From Cerrena zonata (Eukaryota; Basidiomycota; Agaricomycetes; Polyporales; Cerrenaceae), in assembly GCA_038087015.1 (NCBI GenBank), contig JASBNA010000072.1, forward strand, positions 62,001-126,000: 64,000 nucleotides of DNA, read 5' to 3'. A program made the position numbers and the translations under genes. The notes under the pieces are model-generated. The model searched no databases, was not told where the DNA came from, and saw only the letters and a program-made list of their open reading frames with translations. This document shows, one piece after another, positions 10,499 to 19,690 of this stretch (positions are counted from its first letter, which is position 1; each line of letters begins with the position of its first letter).

Positions 10499-11926
10499 GA
10501 ATTTATATAGGAAAAAAAAAACAATCTAGACGAGTCAGAGAACGACAGATTTCCTCACTAAAAAAAAGAAAACCCAAGGAGCACCCAACCTTTTGAACAA
10601 CAAGTAGACACTGAACAAGGTGACAGTTGAAGTAGACAGCAGTTACTAGTGAAACAGTCAGCAGTCAAACAGTCAAACAGTCAGCAGTCAAACAGTCAAA
10701 CAGTCAAAGTCAAACAGTCAAGTAGTCAGCGGTTAAGCAACAGCGGCAGTCAGACAAACACAACAGAGGAGTCAAACAGCAGTCAAGGAGCACGGGGTAA
10801 GCGTAGAGAACAAGCAACAGCACCAATAGCTCCAGATCAAGAGCAGCAACACGTCAATGGAACTTGTGGAAGAAGAAGAAGAAGAAGAAGTAGTTGGCGG
10901 TTAAAAAGTGTTGAACCAGAGAAAAAAGGTGTAAAATTGTAAAAAATGTAAATTTTTTTTTTTTTTTTTTTTGTTCCTTTGAACTTTTTGTTTTTTTTCG
11001 TTGTTTTTTCTTTTTTGATGTCCACAAACACAAAATATTCATTTGGTACACAGAGGTATGGGTGTTGTGTTGTGTAGTGTAGTGAATTATCGATGTTTAT
11101 ATGTTTATTTATTTGTTGCATGTATAATTGTATAACTGGATAATTGTTTGGGTAATTGTTTGGGGGAACGGTGGGAAGTTGTGAATTTGCCAATTTTAAA
11201 CTTTTGTCAAAAGGTGTTGTAGGTTTGGTGTTTGACTTGTATTGTATGTTTGTATGTAATTTATATATAGGTTTATTTGAAGGTGCCCCAGATTGTTCCT
11301 GGATCCCGATTCTAGAAATGGTGAATCCCTTAATGATGTAACCCTAATATATTGGAATAATTCACAAAATCAAAATACCATCGCAATTAATTTGATCGCG
11401 TATAATAGATCCTGATTCGAAAGGTTGATTAGAATATTTGTGATTCATACCCTTTTGCCCCTTTTATTTACTTACCCCTAATAAGTATTCGTGTATTATA
11501 TAGGTTTAATTCGCATTAATTATTGAACGACCAGAATGGCAAGGTTAATTGGCTGCTAAACGTGACTTTCAGTGCTCAAATGCACCCAATCCTATTTCCC
11601 TTTTGGTCGGGCTGGTTCTGGCGAGGGTTTTGGGAGGGCGCCGACTTCCGCCCCGGTGGCCTGTGGTTTCCCAGGTACCGTTGTGACTGGTCTGCTCGGT
11701 GGATTCTTGCAAGGGCCTCTGCTGGGGTTGGCCAGGTGTTGCCCCGGGAAGAAGGGCTGGGCAAGTTGGGTTTCGTGAAACGGTTGCAACCTTTACTTTT
11801 CGCAGTTATTATGTTGGTACAGACACGTATAGTAACAATTACAGTAAAACATCCGTACATACATACGTGTATGCATATATATACATGTTATATACAAGTT
11901 GTATATATACAAGTTATATAATTACC
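10499..11926. other. Long intergenic region between MPT5 and SAE2, with a GC-rich segment
   Basis: This 1.4-kb gap lies upstream of MPT5 and downstream of SAE2. It holds a short-repeat block (10650-10733), a CT/GAA-rich stretch, a poly-T tract at about 10956-10972 and a strikingly GC-rich segment at about 11575-11775. The segment opens ORFs on both strands (for example 11523-11921), but their composition (Trp/Gly/Arg/Pro) is unlike the real proteins here, so I do not call them. A structured non-coding RNA is possible but I identified none. Confidence 0.4.
10650..10733. repeat. Short tandem repeat built on agtcaaac/agtcagc units
   Basis: Units of cagtcaaa and cagtcagc recur about ten times, roughly 150-230 bases upstream of the MPT5 start codon. 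The copies are imperfect. The block opens a spurious Gln/Ser-rich ORF. Confidence 0.75.
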
Positions 11927-13006
11927 CTACTGAAACCTTCCGGCGTCCACGTATTGGTTAATGATGTCCTCCTGGAAGATGAACTCGCCATGCTTGTTGG
12001 GGTCGTAGAAGTTTGCGAGGGCGCTGTCGATTCGTCTTTTGATTCGGTCGTGTTGTCTTTCGCTGATGAGTCTTCTTCGTTGCTCTGTTTCTAGCGTGTC
12101 GGGGAAATCGCTCTTCATGAACCCTGGTGGTGAAGGGAACTTATCGAAGATTTGCGAGTAAGTTAGTTCTTCTTTTGATTCTCCGGTGATTTCATAAAAC
12201 AAGTTTCGTTCCTCGGTTTCTTTCTTTGACATCACGCTGTACTTGCTTACCTTGGGTCTAACGTACTTGGGATTCTCTTTGAAATCTTGTAGTATCCAAT
12301 TTTTTTCAGTGATTGGATTGGTGGTGAGGTTTATCATGATCTTGGAAGTATTGAATTTCATCTTATAATACTTTCTTAAGAATTCTTTTCTTTGTAATGC
12401 GGTTTGTGGAGGCTTGGTTTCATTCCTTTTGATTTCGTTGATCTGCTTGGTTATATCATTTAAGGGTTGGCTCATATCACTTAATGGTTGACTTATATCA
12501 TTTAATGGTTGACTTATATCATTTAATGGTTGACTTATATCATTTAATGGTTGACTTATATCATTTAATGGTTGGCTTTCTAGTTTAATCGGTTCGTATT
12601 CCTCCTCCGAGTCTTCAATGATTTCCTTGATGGGTGACTTCTTCGGGGACACTTTCTTCGGCGACGATCTGATTGAATACTCATCTTCCGATGAATATTG
12701 CGTAGGTAATGCATTATACTGACTTCGGGTCATTTCTTCCTTCTCGACTCTTTGTCTTTTATTGGGACTCTCGTACTTGTTCTTATAACCCTGTATTTGT
12801 CTTTTCATTCGACTGTTTTCTTCTCGAAGCCTTTTCATCTCTTGGTTCACTATATCTAGTTTCCGGTTATACTCTTCTAGTATCCCTTGTTCGTATCTTC
12901 TGCGTCCATCTTCTTCATTCAAGTGTCTTCGGACCATCTCAGAATTGGCCCGGCTGAGCTGCGACTGGATGTCCTTATACATACGCACCAAAGTCTCATC
13001 AATCAT
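11927..13006 (-). CDS. SAE2: SAE2/CtIP-family DNA-end resection factor with a tandem SQ array
   Basis: This 359-residue protein is predicted to be the activator of the Mre11-Rad50-Xrs2 nuclease at double-strand breaks and Spo11 ends. The N terminus (residues ~1-75) is a coiled coil, the oligomerisation region of the family. Residues 115-127 contain three Ser-Pro sites with following lysines. Residues 144-185 are six heptads of SQPLNDI type. The C terminus has the CtIP signature: W237 followed by DFKENP (241-246), then SPPGFMKSDFPDT (292-304). In that motif S292-P occupies the place of S. cerevisiae S267 and human T847, the regulatory CDK site. The CxxC motif of CtIP is absent, as in S. cerevisiae Sae2. 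Its neighbours match YGL172-178, which supports the call. Confidence 0.85.
   Translation of the reverse strand: MIDETLVRMYKDIQSQLSRANSEMVRRHLNEEDGRRRYEQGILEEYNRKLDIVNQEMKRLREENSRMKRQIQGYKNKYESPNKRQRVEKEEMTRSQYNALPTQYSSEDEYSIRSSPKKVSPKKSPIKEIIEDSEEEYEPIKLESQPLNDISQPLNDISQPLNDISQPLNDISQPLSDMSQPLNDITKQINEIKRNETKPPQTALQRKEFLRKYYKMKFNTSKIMINLTTNPITEKNWILQDFKENPKYVRPKVSKYSVMSKKETEERNLFYEITGESKEELTYSQIFDKFPSPPGFMKSDFPDTLETEQRRRLISERQHDRIKRRIDSALANFYDPNKHGEFIFQEDIINQYVDAGRFQ
12452..12577 (-). repeat. 21-bp in-frame minisatellite inside SAE2
   Basis: Six consecutive 21-base units (plus-strand form atatcatttaatggttgact plus one base) encode heptads of SQPLNDI, one of them SQPLSDM. Four units are nearly identical at DNA level, which indicates recent expansion by slippage or unequal exchange. 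The unit length is a multiple of three, so copy-number changes preserve the frame. Confidence 0.92.
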
Positions 13007-13011
13007 CTATA

Positions 13012-13128
13012 TATTGTGTATGTATGAATGTATGTATGTGTGTATGTATGAACGTATGAATGTATGTATGTGTGTATGTATGAACGTATGAATGTATGTG
13101 TGTATACATATGTTTGTATGTATTGTAT
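13012..13128. repeat. TATG/TGTA-type microsatellite upstream of SAE2
   Basis: Degenerate repeats of tgtatgtatgaa/tgtatgtg units lie immediately upstream of the SAE2 start codon, between SAE2 and NUP49, and may be part of the 5' UTR or promoter. They open a spurious Tyr-Ile-His-Thr ORF on the minus strand. Confidence 0.85.
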
Positions 13129-13260
13129 ATATATTTTGTTTATAGCGTGTACCAACAAAAAACTCGTAGAACAGTGAAAAAAAAAAAAGTATCAACAAGA
13201 TCCATCGATTTCACCATTCGCTAACCATTCGCTAAAACCCATCCAGACTGACAAATCATC

Positions 13261-14499
13261 ATGTTCGGAAACTCAGGTAATTCATCGTTTGGTGGATTCG
13301 GCGCCAACAAACCGGCCTCTGGATTCGGTACAAACCCCACCGCACCTGCTGCACCAGCTGCATCGGGTGGATTATTTGGCTCCAACAATACAACCGCCAA
13401 TTCTACCTCTGGTGGTCTTTTTGGAGGATCTTCAAATACAAATCCATCAGCTAATACTCAATCTAATGGAGGATTGTTTGGCTCTAATACCAACACTCAA
13501 TCTAGTGGAGGAATGTTTGGCTCAAATAACACCAATCAATCAACCACTGGAGGTGGCCTTTTCGGCTCAAAACCAGCAACCGGTGGTGGTCTTTTTGGCT
13601 CCAACCCTTCTAATCCCGGTACTGGTACTGGTACTGGTACTGGAAATTCTGGTTTTAGTTTTGGAAATACTAACAATACCCAAAATAATACTACCGCTGG
13701 AGGATTGTTTGGTGGATCAAATAACAACACCACAACCTCTAACACTGGTGGGTTATTTGGTAATAATAATAACAACCAGCCTAGTTCTGGTGGGTTATTT
13801 GGTAATAAACCAGCATCGGGAGGATTATTTGGAGGGAATGCCTCTAACAATACTTCAGGAGGTGGATTGTTTGGAGGATCAAATAACAATCAACAGCAGC
13901 AACAACAACAACAACAACAACAACAAGAAACTCAATTGACAGCCATGACAAGAGTTGGAGATTTACCACCTGCTGTCAAGAAAGAATTGGAAGATTTCGA
14001 TACTTATATCAATACCCAGCATTTAATAGCCACAACCTTAAAATCAGACATGTATAAACATGACAATTTAATCAAATCAATAAATAAAGATACTGATTAT
14101 CTTTATACAAAATTATCATCTACAAAACAAGCATTAAAATTTGATTCAAATCAATTGCTATCACTTAAAGAAATCAATAATGAATTAACGGAAGATATAA
14201 ATAAAATGATGCATTTAATAATACAATTATCAACTCCAGGTACTAGATTATCTTCTTCATTTCAATTAAATGAATTTTTCGTTAAGAAAATTAAAAAATA
14301 TTATGAAATATTAGATACCTATCAAAATATAGTCAAAGAAGCCGAGGAAGTCATTGGTGGCTTGGAACGTTCTTGTGTTGAAGGATTCGGAGGTTTATTT
14401 AACGTTGTGGAAGTTGTTAAAGATCAATATAATTTATTCATGGAATTATGTGACACCATTGCTCAAGTTCATAACAATCTCGGTAAATTGACCAAATAA
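13261..14499 (+). CDS. NUP49: NUP49-like GLFG nucleoporin
   Basis: This 412-residue nuclear-pore protein is predicted to be part of the central-channel Nsp1-Nup57-Nup49 complex. The N-terminal ~210 residues are a natively unfolded FG domain with ten GLFG motifs and one GMFG, spaced by Asn/Ser/Thr linkers, then a run of about 12 Gln. The C-terminal ~180 residues are coiled-coil-rich, starting RVGDLPPAVKKELEDFDTYI and containing NTQHLIATTLK and the STPGTRLSSS segment. This is the Nup49/Nup58 layout rather than the Nup57/Nup54 one. Adjacency to BUD13 and SAE2 matches YGL172W-YGL175C. The ATG at 13261 starts directly in the FG domain. Confidence 0.85.
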   Translation: MFGNSGNSSFGGFGANKPASGFGTNPTAPAAPAASGGLFGSNNTTANSTSGGLFGGSSNTNPSANTQSNGGLFGSNTNTQSSGGMFGSNNTNQSTTGGGLFGSKPATGGGLFGSNPSNPGTGTGTGTGNSGFSFGNTNNTQNNTTAGGLFGGSNNNTTTSNTGGLFGNNNNNQPSSGGLFGNKPASGGLFGGNASNNTSGGGLFGGSNNNQQQQQQQQQQQQETQLTAMTRVGDLPPAVKKELEDFDTYINTQHLIATTLKSDMYKHDNLIKSINKDTDYLYTKLSSTKQALKFDSNQLLSLKEINNELTEDINKMMHLIIQLSTPGTRLSSSFQLNEFFVKKIKKYYEILDTYQNIVKEAEEVIGGLERSCVEGFGGLFNVVEVVKDQYNLFMELCDTIAQVHNNLGKLTK

Positions 14500-14712
14500 T
14501 CCATAAATCCCCGATTCCCTTGCATCAACGCTCTTCTATATATGTATTATTAGCTTTAATATAGATGTCTATATAATCATGTCTTGTAGCAAATATTCGT
14601 TTGTTTGAAAAAAACTGGTGCACGGAAGCAAAAAACCGAGATGCAAGTCATCTCATACTAATCTCATTTGGTACTAACCTTTAAGTTAACTTACTCCAAA
14701 AGACCATACAGA

Positions 14713-15570
14713 ATGTCTCGAGCTGCTTACTTAGAAAAGTATTTATCGGGAGGAACTTCAAAGAAGGAGAAAAAAAAGTCAAAGGACAAATCTAAGTCCA
14801 AGTCATCGGGGAATCCAACTGTTATTGTTCAACAGGATCCTGTAATACATCATGAAGATGAATCAGATAATGAAGTTAAGCTCAATGACGACCCAGAAAA
14901 TGAGTTTGGTCCAGTGAAAGTCTCGGTGGGGTCTTTTAAGTCGAGCAAAGGTTTCAAGCGAATAGACGGAACTGAAATACCTAAGGACAGTTCAGACCAA
15001 AAACAAGACCAAGACCAAGGCCAAAAGCAAAAACAAGATCAAGATCAAAAGCAAAAACAACCGCAACACAGCCAAACAACCATTTATAGAGATTCTTCAG
15101 GTAGAATAATAGATATAGAAGCCAGAAGAAAGTCTCTTCTAGAAGCACAGAAACAAAAGGAAATCGATGAACAAAACCTACAACAAACTATTAATCAAGG
15201 GGAGGCAGATAAATTACTTCAAGCAGAATTTGAAACCAAACTATCTAATTCAAAATCTTTTCAAGTTTCGAAAAGCGATGAAGATTATATACGACATATG
15301 AAGTCGAAAGAAAGGTTCGATGATCCCTTACAAGTCTTTGACGATAAAGTTAAAACAAACACAAGTTCCACTTCAAAGACCGGAAGACCAACCTATAATA
15401 AAGGCATACATCCTCCAAACAGGTTTGGAATTAAAGCTGGTTTTTTTTGGGATGGCATAGACAGGTCTAATGGGTTTGAAGAATTGATTATGAGAAAGAG
15501 AAACGAAATAAGTGTTGCAAAATTTAGTAACTCAATTAACGAATCATACAACGATTATGATTTTGATTAG
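14713..15570 (+). CDS. BUD13: BUD13, RES-complex splicing factor
   Basis: This 285-residue Bud13/Cwc26-family protein belongs to the RES (retention and splicing) complex of the activated spliceosome. The start MSRAAYLEKYLSGG plus the following Lys-rich stretch matches the family N terminus. The C-terminal block NRFGIKAGFFWDGIDRSNGFE is the diagnostic Bud13 motif, and the middle is Gln/Lys-rich and low complexity. I chose the ATG at 14713. The frame extends 15 codons upstream, but those codons contain a TACTAAC sequence (14672-14678), and CAG ends at 14711, one base before the ATG. A 5' UTR intron is therefore possible. Confidence 0.92.
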   Translation: MSRAAYLEKYLSGGTSKKEKKKSKDKSKSKSSGNPTVIVQQDPVIHHEDESDNEVKLNDDPENEFGPVKVSVGSFKSSKGFKRIDGTEIPKDSSDQKQDQDQGQKQKQDQDQKQKQPQHSQTTIYRDSSGRIIDIEARRKSLLEAQKQKEIDEQNLQQTINQGEADKLLQAEFETKLSNSKSFQVSKSDEDYIRHMKSKERFDDPLQVFDDKVKTNTSSTSKTGRPTYNKGIHPPNRFGIKAGFFWDGIDRSNGFEELIMRKRNEISVAKFSNSINESYNDYDFD

Positions 15571-15776
15571 ATCATTCATTTATCTGGTTTTATAGTTACG
15601 ATATATAGAGAATTATTCAATCGAGTGTCAGTATTTGTAGGAGGACTTCCAATCGTAATGTTTTCGCCAGTTAAGTTAGCAGCAGAGGGAAGAAAGAAAA
15701 AAAAAAGAGAGAACTGATCTCAAAATCCATTAAGTTATCTAACGAACAGACATCAATGGAATGATGATAATAAGAA

Positions 15777-17357
15777 ATGCCCCCGCCTCCTGATATACCC
15801 GGGTTTTACTTTGATCCCTCGAAAAAAAGGTATTTCAAAATTACAAATGGCGGTCTTCAACAAAACTCACAATATCATAATAATGTAATCCAGAACAAAA
15901 AGAGGAAATCGGAGAATGACAAGATCATTGAAAGAGAGCAGAAGAAACTACAACTAGGTGAAGTGAAGAAAGATCCAGCGGGATTGAGTAAAGAAATCTA
16001 TTATCAAAAGATGATCAGAGGTAACACACCAATAAGAACTATAGATCATATCACTTGGGATGCGATGATGTATTCAAAATTCAATAACTATCGATCATTA
16101 TCTAGTTTGAGACCCAAAAACTTCAAATCATTCGAGTTTTTACATCAGGTTGAATATAATGATGCCGAGATTGTAGGATTTATTCGAGTGGATAATGTGG
16201 ACTACATTTTATCTGCTATAGAAAGAAAGATAAGGATTAGAGCTACAGAGTCATTTGCAAAGGGTCTGAATATACTTGATTCATCAGAGGAACTAAGGGC
16301 GTGTTTCCAAGATTATATGCCGAATACTACGTATGCATACAAGATAGATAACATCTTCACCTATCAAGACTTATCACTAATTTCTTATGAGTTTGATGAT
16401 TGGTGCCAGCATGTTTTATTACGCTGGGTTTTAAAAAAGGATGAGTTTAATAACTACTCGATCATTCCCATTCAAATTGGGGTTTTGCAAAAAACATACA
16501 AAGATTATCAAGTATCTTTGAAACAAAAACTTGTGATGATCTCCAGAGCTACTGTTTTGGTGTATATAATCAAAGATGATTGCTTAATCGAGCAAGAATG
16601 TTTCTACAGGTATCTTTCTGATAAAACTGTGTCAAATTCTAATCCAGTGAAAAATTTCGACACATTGATCAAAGATGGCATGGAAATGGGCCACAGTAGA
16701 CTGGAGTCGACGAATTTTGCTCATGGATCAAGTTTGATTTCCATGGATGAGGATGCTGATGCTAATCATAACTCAGATAATGCAGAATTGGACGTTGCGC
16801 TGCAACCAAGATGTAAGAGCTTTATGAAGTTTGAATTGATCAAGATCTACGATAATGAAGTTTTCATATTTGTTCCACTGTCCCATACTGGTTCAAGGAA
16901 ATTAGTGTTTTCCCAGCTATCATCAAATGCTGACTCACTACAAAACTTCATTATTTATCATGAAGATAAAATAAGAGATTTTTTTGTTCTAGAGACCGAT
17001 GATCCAAGGTTTTTCGATGTTTTAGTAATAGGAATGAAATCTATCACTATCTTTAATCTCGAGTATAGTACTATGATTAAATTTCGATATAAAAGCCCCA
17101 AAAAATCATCAAGAAAAGTCACATATATTAATAACAATTTTTCTGGAAGTAAATTTCTGGCAATAATAGACAGCAATTTGATATTAAGGAATTCTAACAC
17201 ATCTTTTCAAATAACAAGCTTACTTGACCCACAGTTAATACCATATATATATGAGATTGATATTGCATCTGAAATAAAGTGTGTATATCCTGTTAAAGTT
17301 GACGGGGAATTCTTTTTATTTACAACTGGAGAAAATTTATTGACAGTCTTCAGGTAA
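15777..17357 (+). CDS. YGL176C/DCAF4-like protein of unknown function
   Basis: The protein has 526 residues. The N-terminal motif PDIPGFYFDPSKKRYFKI resembles the start of DCAF4/WDR21-type proteins. The rest is beta-rich with weak repeats that could form a degenerate WD-type propeller, but clear WD dipeptides are lacking. It contains no transmembrane segment. Lying next to BUD13/SAE2/NUP49, with similar length, it is a plausible counterpart of the uncharacterised S. cerevisiae YGL176C (inference from order and size only). It shares orientation with BUD13, 206 bases downstream. The ATG is followed directly by the conserved PPPP/PGFYFD start. Confidence 0.6.
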   Translation: MPPPPDIPGFYFDPSKKRYFKITNGGLQQNSQYHNNVIQNKKRKSENDKIIEREQKKLQLGEVKKDPAGLSKEIYYQKMIRGNTPIRTIDHITWDAMMYSKFNNYRSLSSLRPKNFKSFEFLHQVEYNDAEIVGFIRVDNVDYILSAIERKIRIRATESFAKGLNILDSSEELRACFQDYMPNTTYAYKIDNIFTYQDLSLISYEFDDWCQHVLLRWVLKKDEFNNYSIIPIQIGVLQKTYKDYQVSLKQKLVMISRATVLVYIIKDDCLIEQECFYRYLSDKTVSNSNPVKNFDTLIKDGMEMGHSRLESTNFAHGSSLISMDEDADANHNSDNAELDVALQPRCKSFMKFELIKIYDNEVFIFVPLSHTGSRKLVFSQLSSNADSLQNFIIYHEDKIRDFFVLETDDPRFFDVLVIGMKSITIFNLEYSTMIKFRYKSPKKSSRKVTYINNNFSGSKFLAIIDSNLILRNSNTSFQITSLLDPQLIPYIYEIDIASEIKCVYPVKVDGEFFLFTTGENLLTVFR

Positions 17358-17533
17358 GACTGAGATGAAAGTTTTTAATATATGGCATTAACCATTTACA
17401 ATTCATGTAGTGTTCATGCAAGATATGTTTCGTGAAGTGTATGTATTATGAGAGGACTAAATCAGGATAGTAATTACAAAGGAGAATTTATAAGTATATA
17501 ATCTATGATAAGAAAAGAAAGAAAAAGTAGAGT

Positions 17534-19690
17534 TTAAAATTTTTTGATATAATTAATATAGGAATCATAATTGAAATTTCCAAATTTATAATCAACATCT
17601 AATAATAATTTAATAGTATCTTGACTTTTATAAACATATTCAGCAGGAATTTTAACCAAGGCATCATTTAATTTTTCAGAATTATTATTTGCAATCAAAC
17701 CATTTTGTTTAAACAATTTTTGTTGATTGAGGTAAATGGTTCTAGTATCACGGCCATTATAGACTTGATCATTTGTTAAAGAGTAAACACCAGGGTATCC
17801 ACTAATTGCTTTAAAGTTTGATTCTTTAGTATTTGGAGGATGTAAAGGAAATAAATTTTGTAAGAGTTCATAAGAAGCCAAAGTGAAACCAAATTGAGGA
17901 GATGATCTAAACACTCTTGCCAAAGACCCTTTAAAGAAAGCACCCACACCTTCTTCTTTCAAAATAGTTTTAAAAGCGTGAGCAATACCATTATATTTAG
18001 TTTCCCCTTTCTTTTGTTCAACTTGTAATCTAGTTTTAATAACATCAGCAGGAGTAGTGAAAAATGCAGCGGGAGCACCAGCTAAAGCACCACTAATTAA
18101 TAGTTGCCAAGAGTCTAAACGATGTTTTTTATTTGGATTTGAAGGATCAAAATCGAATAATAAATATTTCAAATTAGCATAAGTTGGGAAATAAATGGCA
18201 CTAAAAGGAACATCTCTTAATAAACAAGCGGAAGCACCTTTATATAAACCTTTAACCCCCAAAGTTTTGATAATTTGACCGGCAGTTAATTTCTTATGAG
18301 GAATTTCACCTGGTTTCAATACTTTATTTTGAGAACCACCTTGCATTTGTAATCTAATTTTAACAATTTCCAAAGGATTGGTAAAGATAACTTGACAAGC
18401 ACCGGCTGAAGAACCAGCTAAAATTTCCCAAGGCATTGTAATTGAATTATCATCATCATTAGTACCAATTTTACGAACCAAATCATTAACGGTTAATTTA
18501 ATAGCTTTCTCCGGAGCAACCCCAACCAATTGAGCAGCCAAACCAGAATATAAACCTCTTAAACCTTCATTTTTAATAATTTTTTTAAAACAGTCTAAAG
18601 AATTTTTATAAGCGGCTTTATGTCTTTGGGCTTGCATTCTAGTTTTAACCAAATCAATAGGGTAAACCACGGTGGCACCAATACAACCAGCGATTGAACC
18701 TAAAAAGAAGGAATATAAAGAATCAAAGATGGGCCAAAGAGAAAAATTATCATCTTGAACCGGTTGAGCAGCAGGATGTTCAAAAATTGAGTATAAGCTT
18801 GGTAAATTATTATTATAATTTGGATTAAGAAAAGATATAAGGTCTTTTCTAGGAATTGTTTCTTCATTTTTATTTATGAGGTGAAATAATAAATCGAGTT
18901 CCACGATTGAAACTGGTTTAAAATTGGAAGACTTTAATAAATGATCATTCAAATGATTATATAAATCCTGTTTATTAATCAAAATATCCTTTTTATCTTG
19001 GGTAGTTGGTGGAGTATTAGCAATTGTTTCATTAATCAAATCAACTTTATTTAAACAATTATAAATGAATAAAACATTTGACAATGTAAATTCATCTTTA
19101 TTGAAAAATTCTGGTAATGAATTTAAATTTTGTTTTAAATTTTTAGATAATTTATGGTATAAATTATTCATCAATAATTCATTTAATTCATTTGAATCAA
19201 TAGTACCCTTTTTATTGGCTAATATTTCAAAATTCCCAATTAATTTAGTAACTGGTAAGTAATTGATCAAAGTTATAAAATCACTATATTCAATTTCCCC
19301 ATAAGGTTGGAAGAATTGATTAAAGTAAGTCCAATTCAATTTAATCTTCTTCTGTTGGTAATTTGCATCAATGGCTTTATTTAAATTGTTCAACTGATTC
19401 AAGCACTCATCATAACCCAACTTATTCGATTCAGGATTCTTCCTAATCAAATTAAATAATAACTTAAACTCTCCATCTTTAGCAGTTAAAGTATCAGTAA
19501 ACTTAAGCCAATCTTCCTCGGTAACATACCCTTTAGCATCTCGATCAGCAATTAAATAAAGTAACGAATACGATTGTTTAGGCAAATCATTTTCAAATGG
19601 TGATAAAATAGTAATGAACTGTGGTAAGCTCAATGACTTCCCATTGGGTCCATCAACACTAAACTGGTCAAAAAGCTCCTTAGCTGACAT
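17534..19690 (-). CDS. AGC1: AGC1, mitochondrial aspartate-glutamate carrier
   Basis: This is an inner-membrane solute carrier of about 718 residues. The N-terminal ~320 residues resemble the EF-hand regulatory half of aralar-type carriers; an EF-hand-like loop is visible at IADRDAKGYVTEEDW. Three mitochondrial carrier repeats follow with signature motifs YPIDLVKTR (~342), NPLEIVKIR (~435) and TPADVIKTR (~540). A ~100-residue C-terminal extension follows, as in fungal and animal aspartate/glutamate carriers. The family exchanges aspartate for glutamate plus a proton and serves the malate-aspartate shuttle. The first in-frame ATG is at 19690; the frame upstream of it has only a TTG. Confidence 0.93.
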   Translation of the reverse strand: MSAKELFDQFSVDGPNGKSLSLPQFITILSPFENDLPKQSYSLLYLIADRDAKGYVTEEDWLKFTDTLTAKDGEFKLLFNLIRKNPESNKLGYDECLNQLNNLNKAIDANYQQKKIKLNWTYFNQFFQPYGEIEYSDFITLINYLPVTKLIGNFEILANKKGTIDSNELNELLMNNLYHKLSKNLKQNLNSLPEFFNKDEFTLSNVLFIYNCLNKVDLINETIANTPPTTQDKKDILINKQDLYNHLNDHLLKSSNFKPVSIVELDLLFHLINKNEETIPRKDLISFLNPNYNNNLPSLYSIFEHPAAQPVQDDNFSLWPIFDSLYSFFLGSIAGCIGATVVYPIDLVKTRMQAQRHKAAYKNSLDCFKKIIKNEGLRGLYSGLAAQLVGVAPEKAIKLTVNDLVRKIGTNDDDNSITMPWEILAGSSAGACQVIFTNPLEIVKIRLQMQGGSQNKVLKPGEIPHKKLTAGQIIKTLGVKGLYKGASACLLRDVPFSAIYFPTYANLKYLLFDFDPSNPNKKHRLDSWQLLISGALAGAPAAFFTTPADVIKTRLQVEQKKGETKYNGIAHAFKTILKEEGVGAFFKGSLARVFRSSPQFGFTLASYELLQNLFPLHPPNTKESNFKAISGYPGVYSLTNDQVYNGRDTRTIYLNQQKLFKQNGLIANNNSEKLNDALVKIPAEYVYKSQDTIKLLLDVDYKFGNFNYDSYINYIKKF

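Noticed and set aside
11523..11921. 132-codon ORF, with overlapping ORFs on the opposite strand, in the GC-rich segment
   Set aside because: The composition (Trp/Gly/Arg/Pro) is unlike any gene in the window, both strands are open because of base composition, and no domain is visible.
13007..13198. 63-codon Tyr-Ile-His-Thr ORF upstream of SAE2
   Set aside because: It is the translation of a TATG/TGTA microsatellite.
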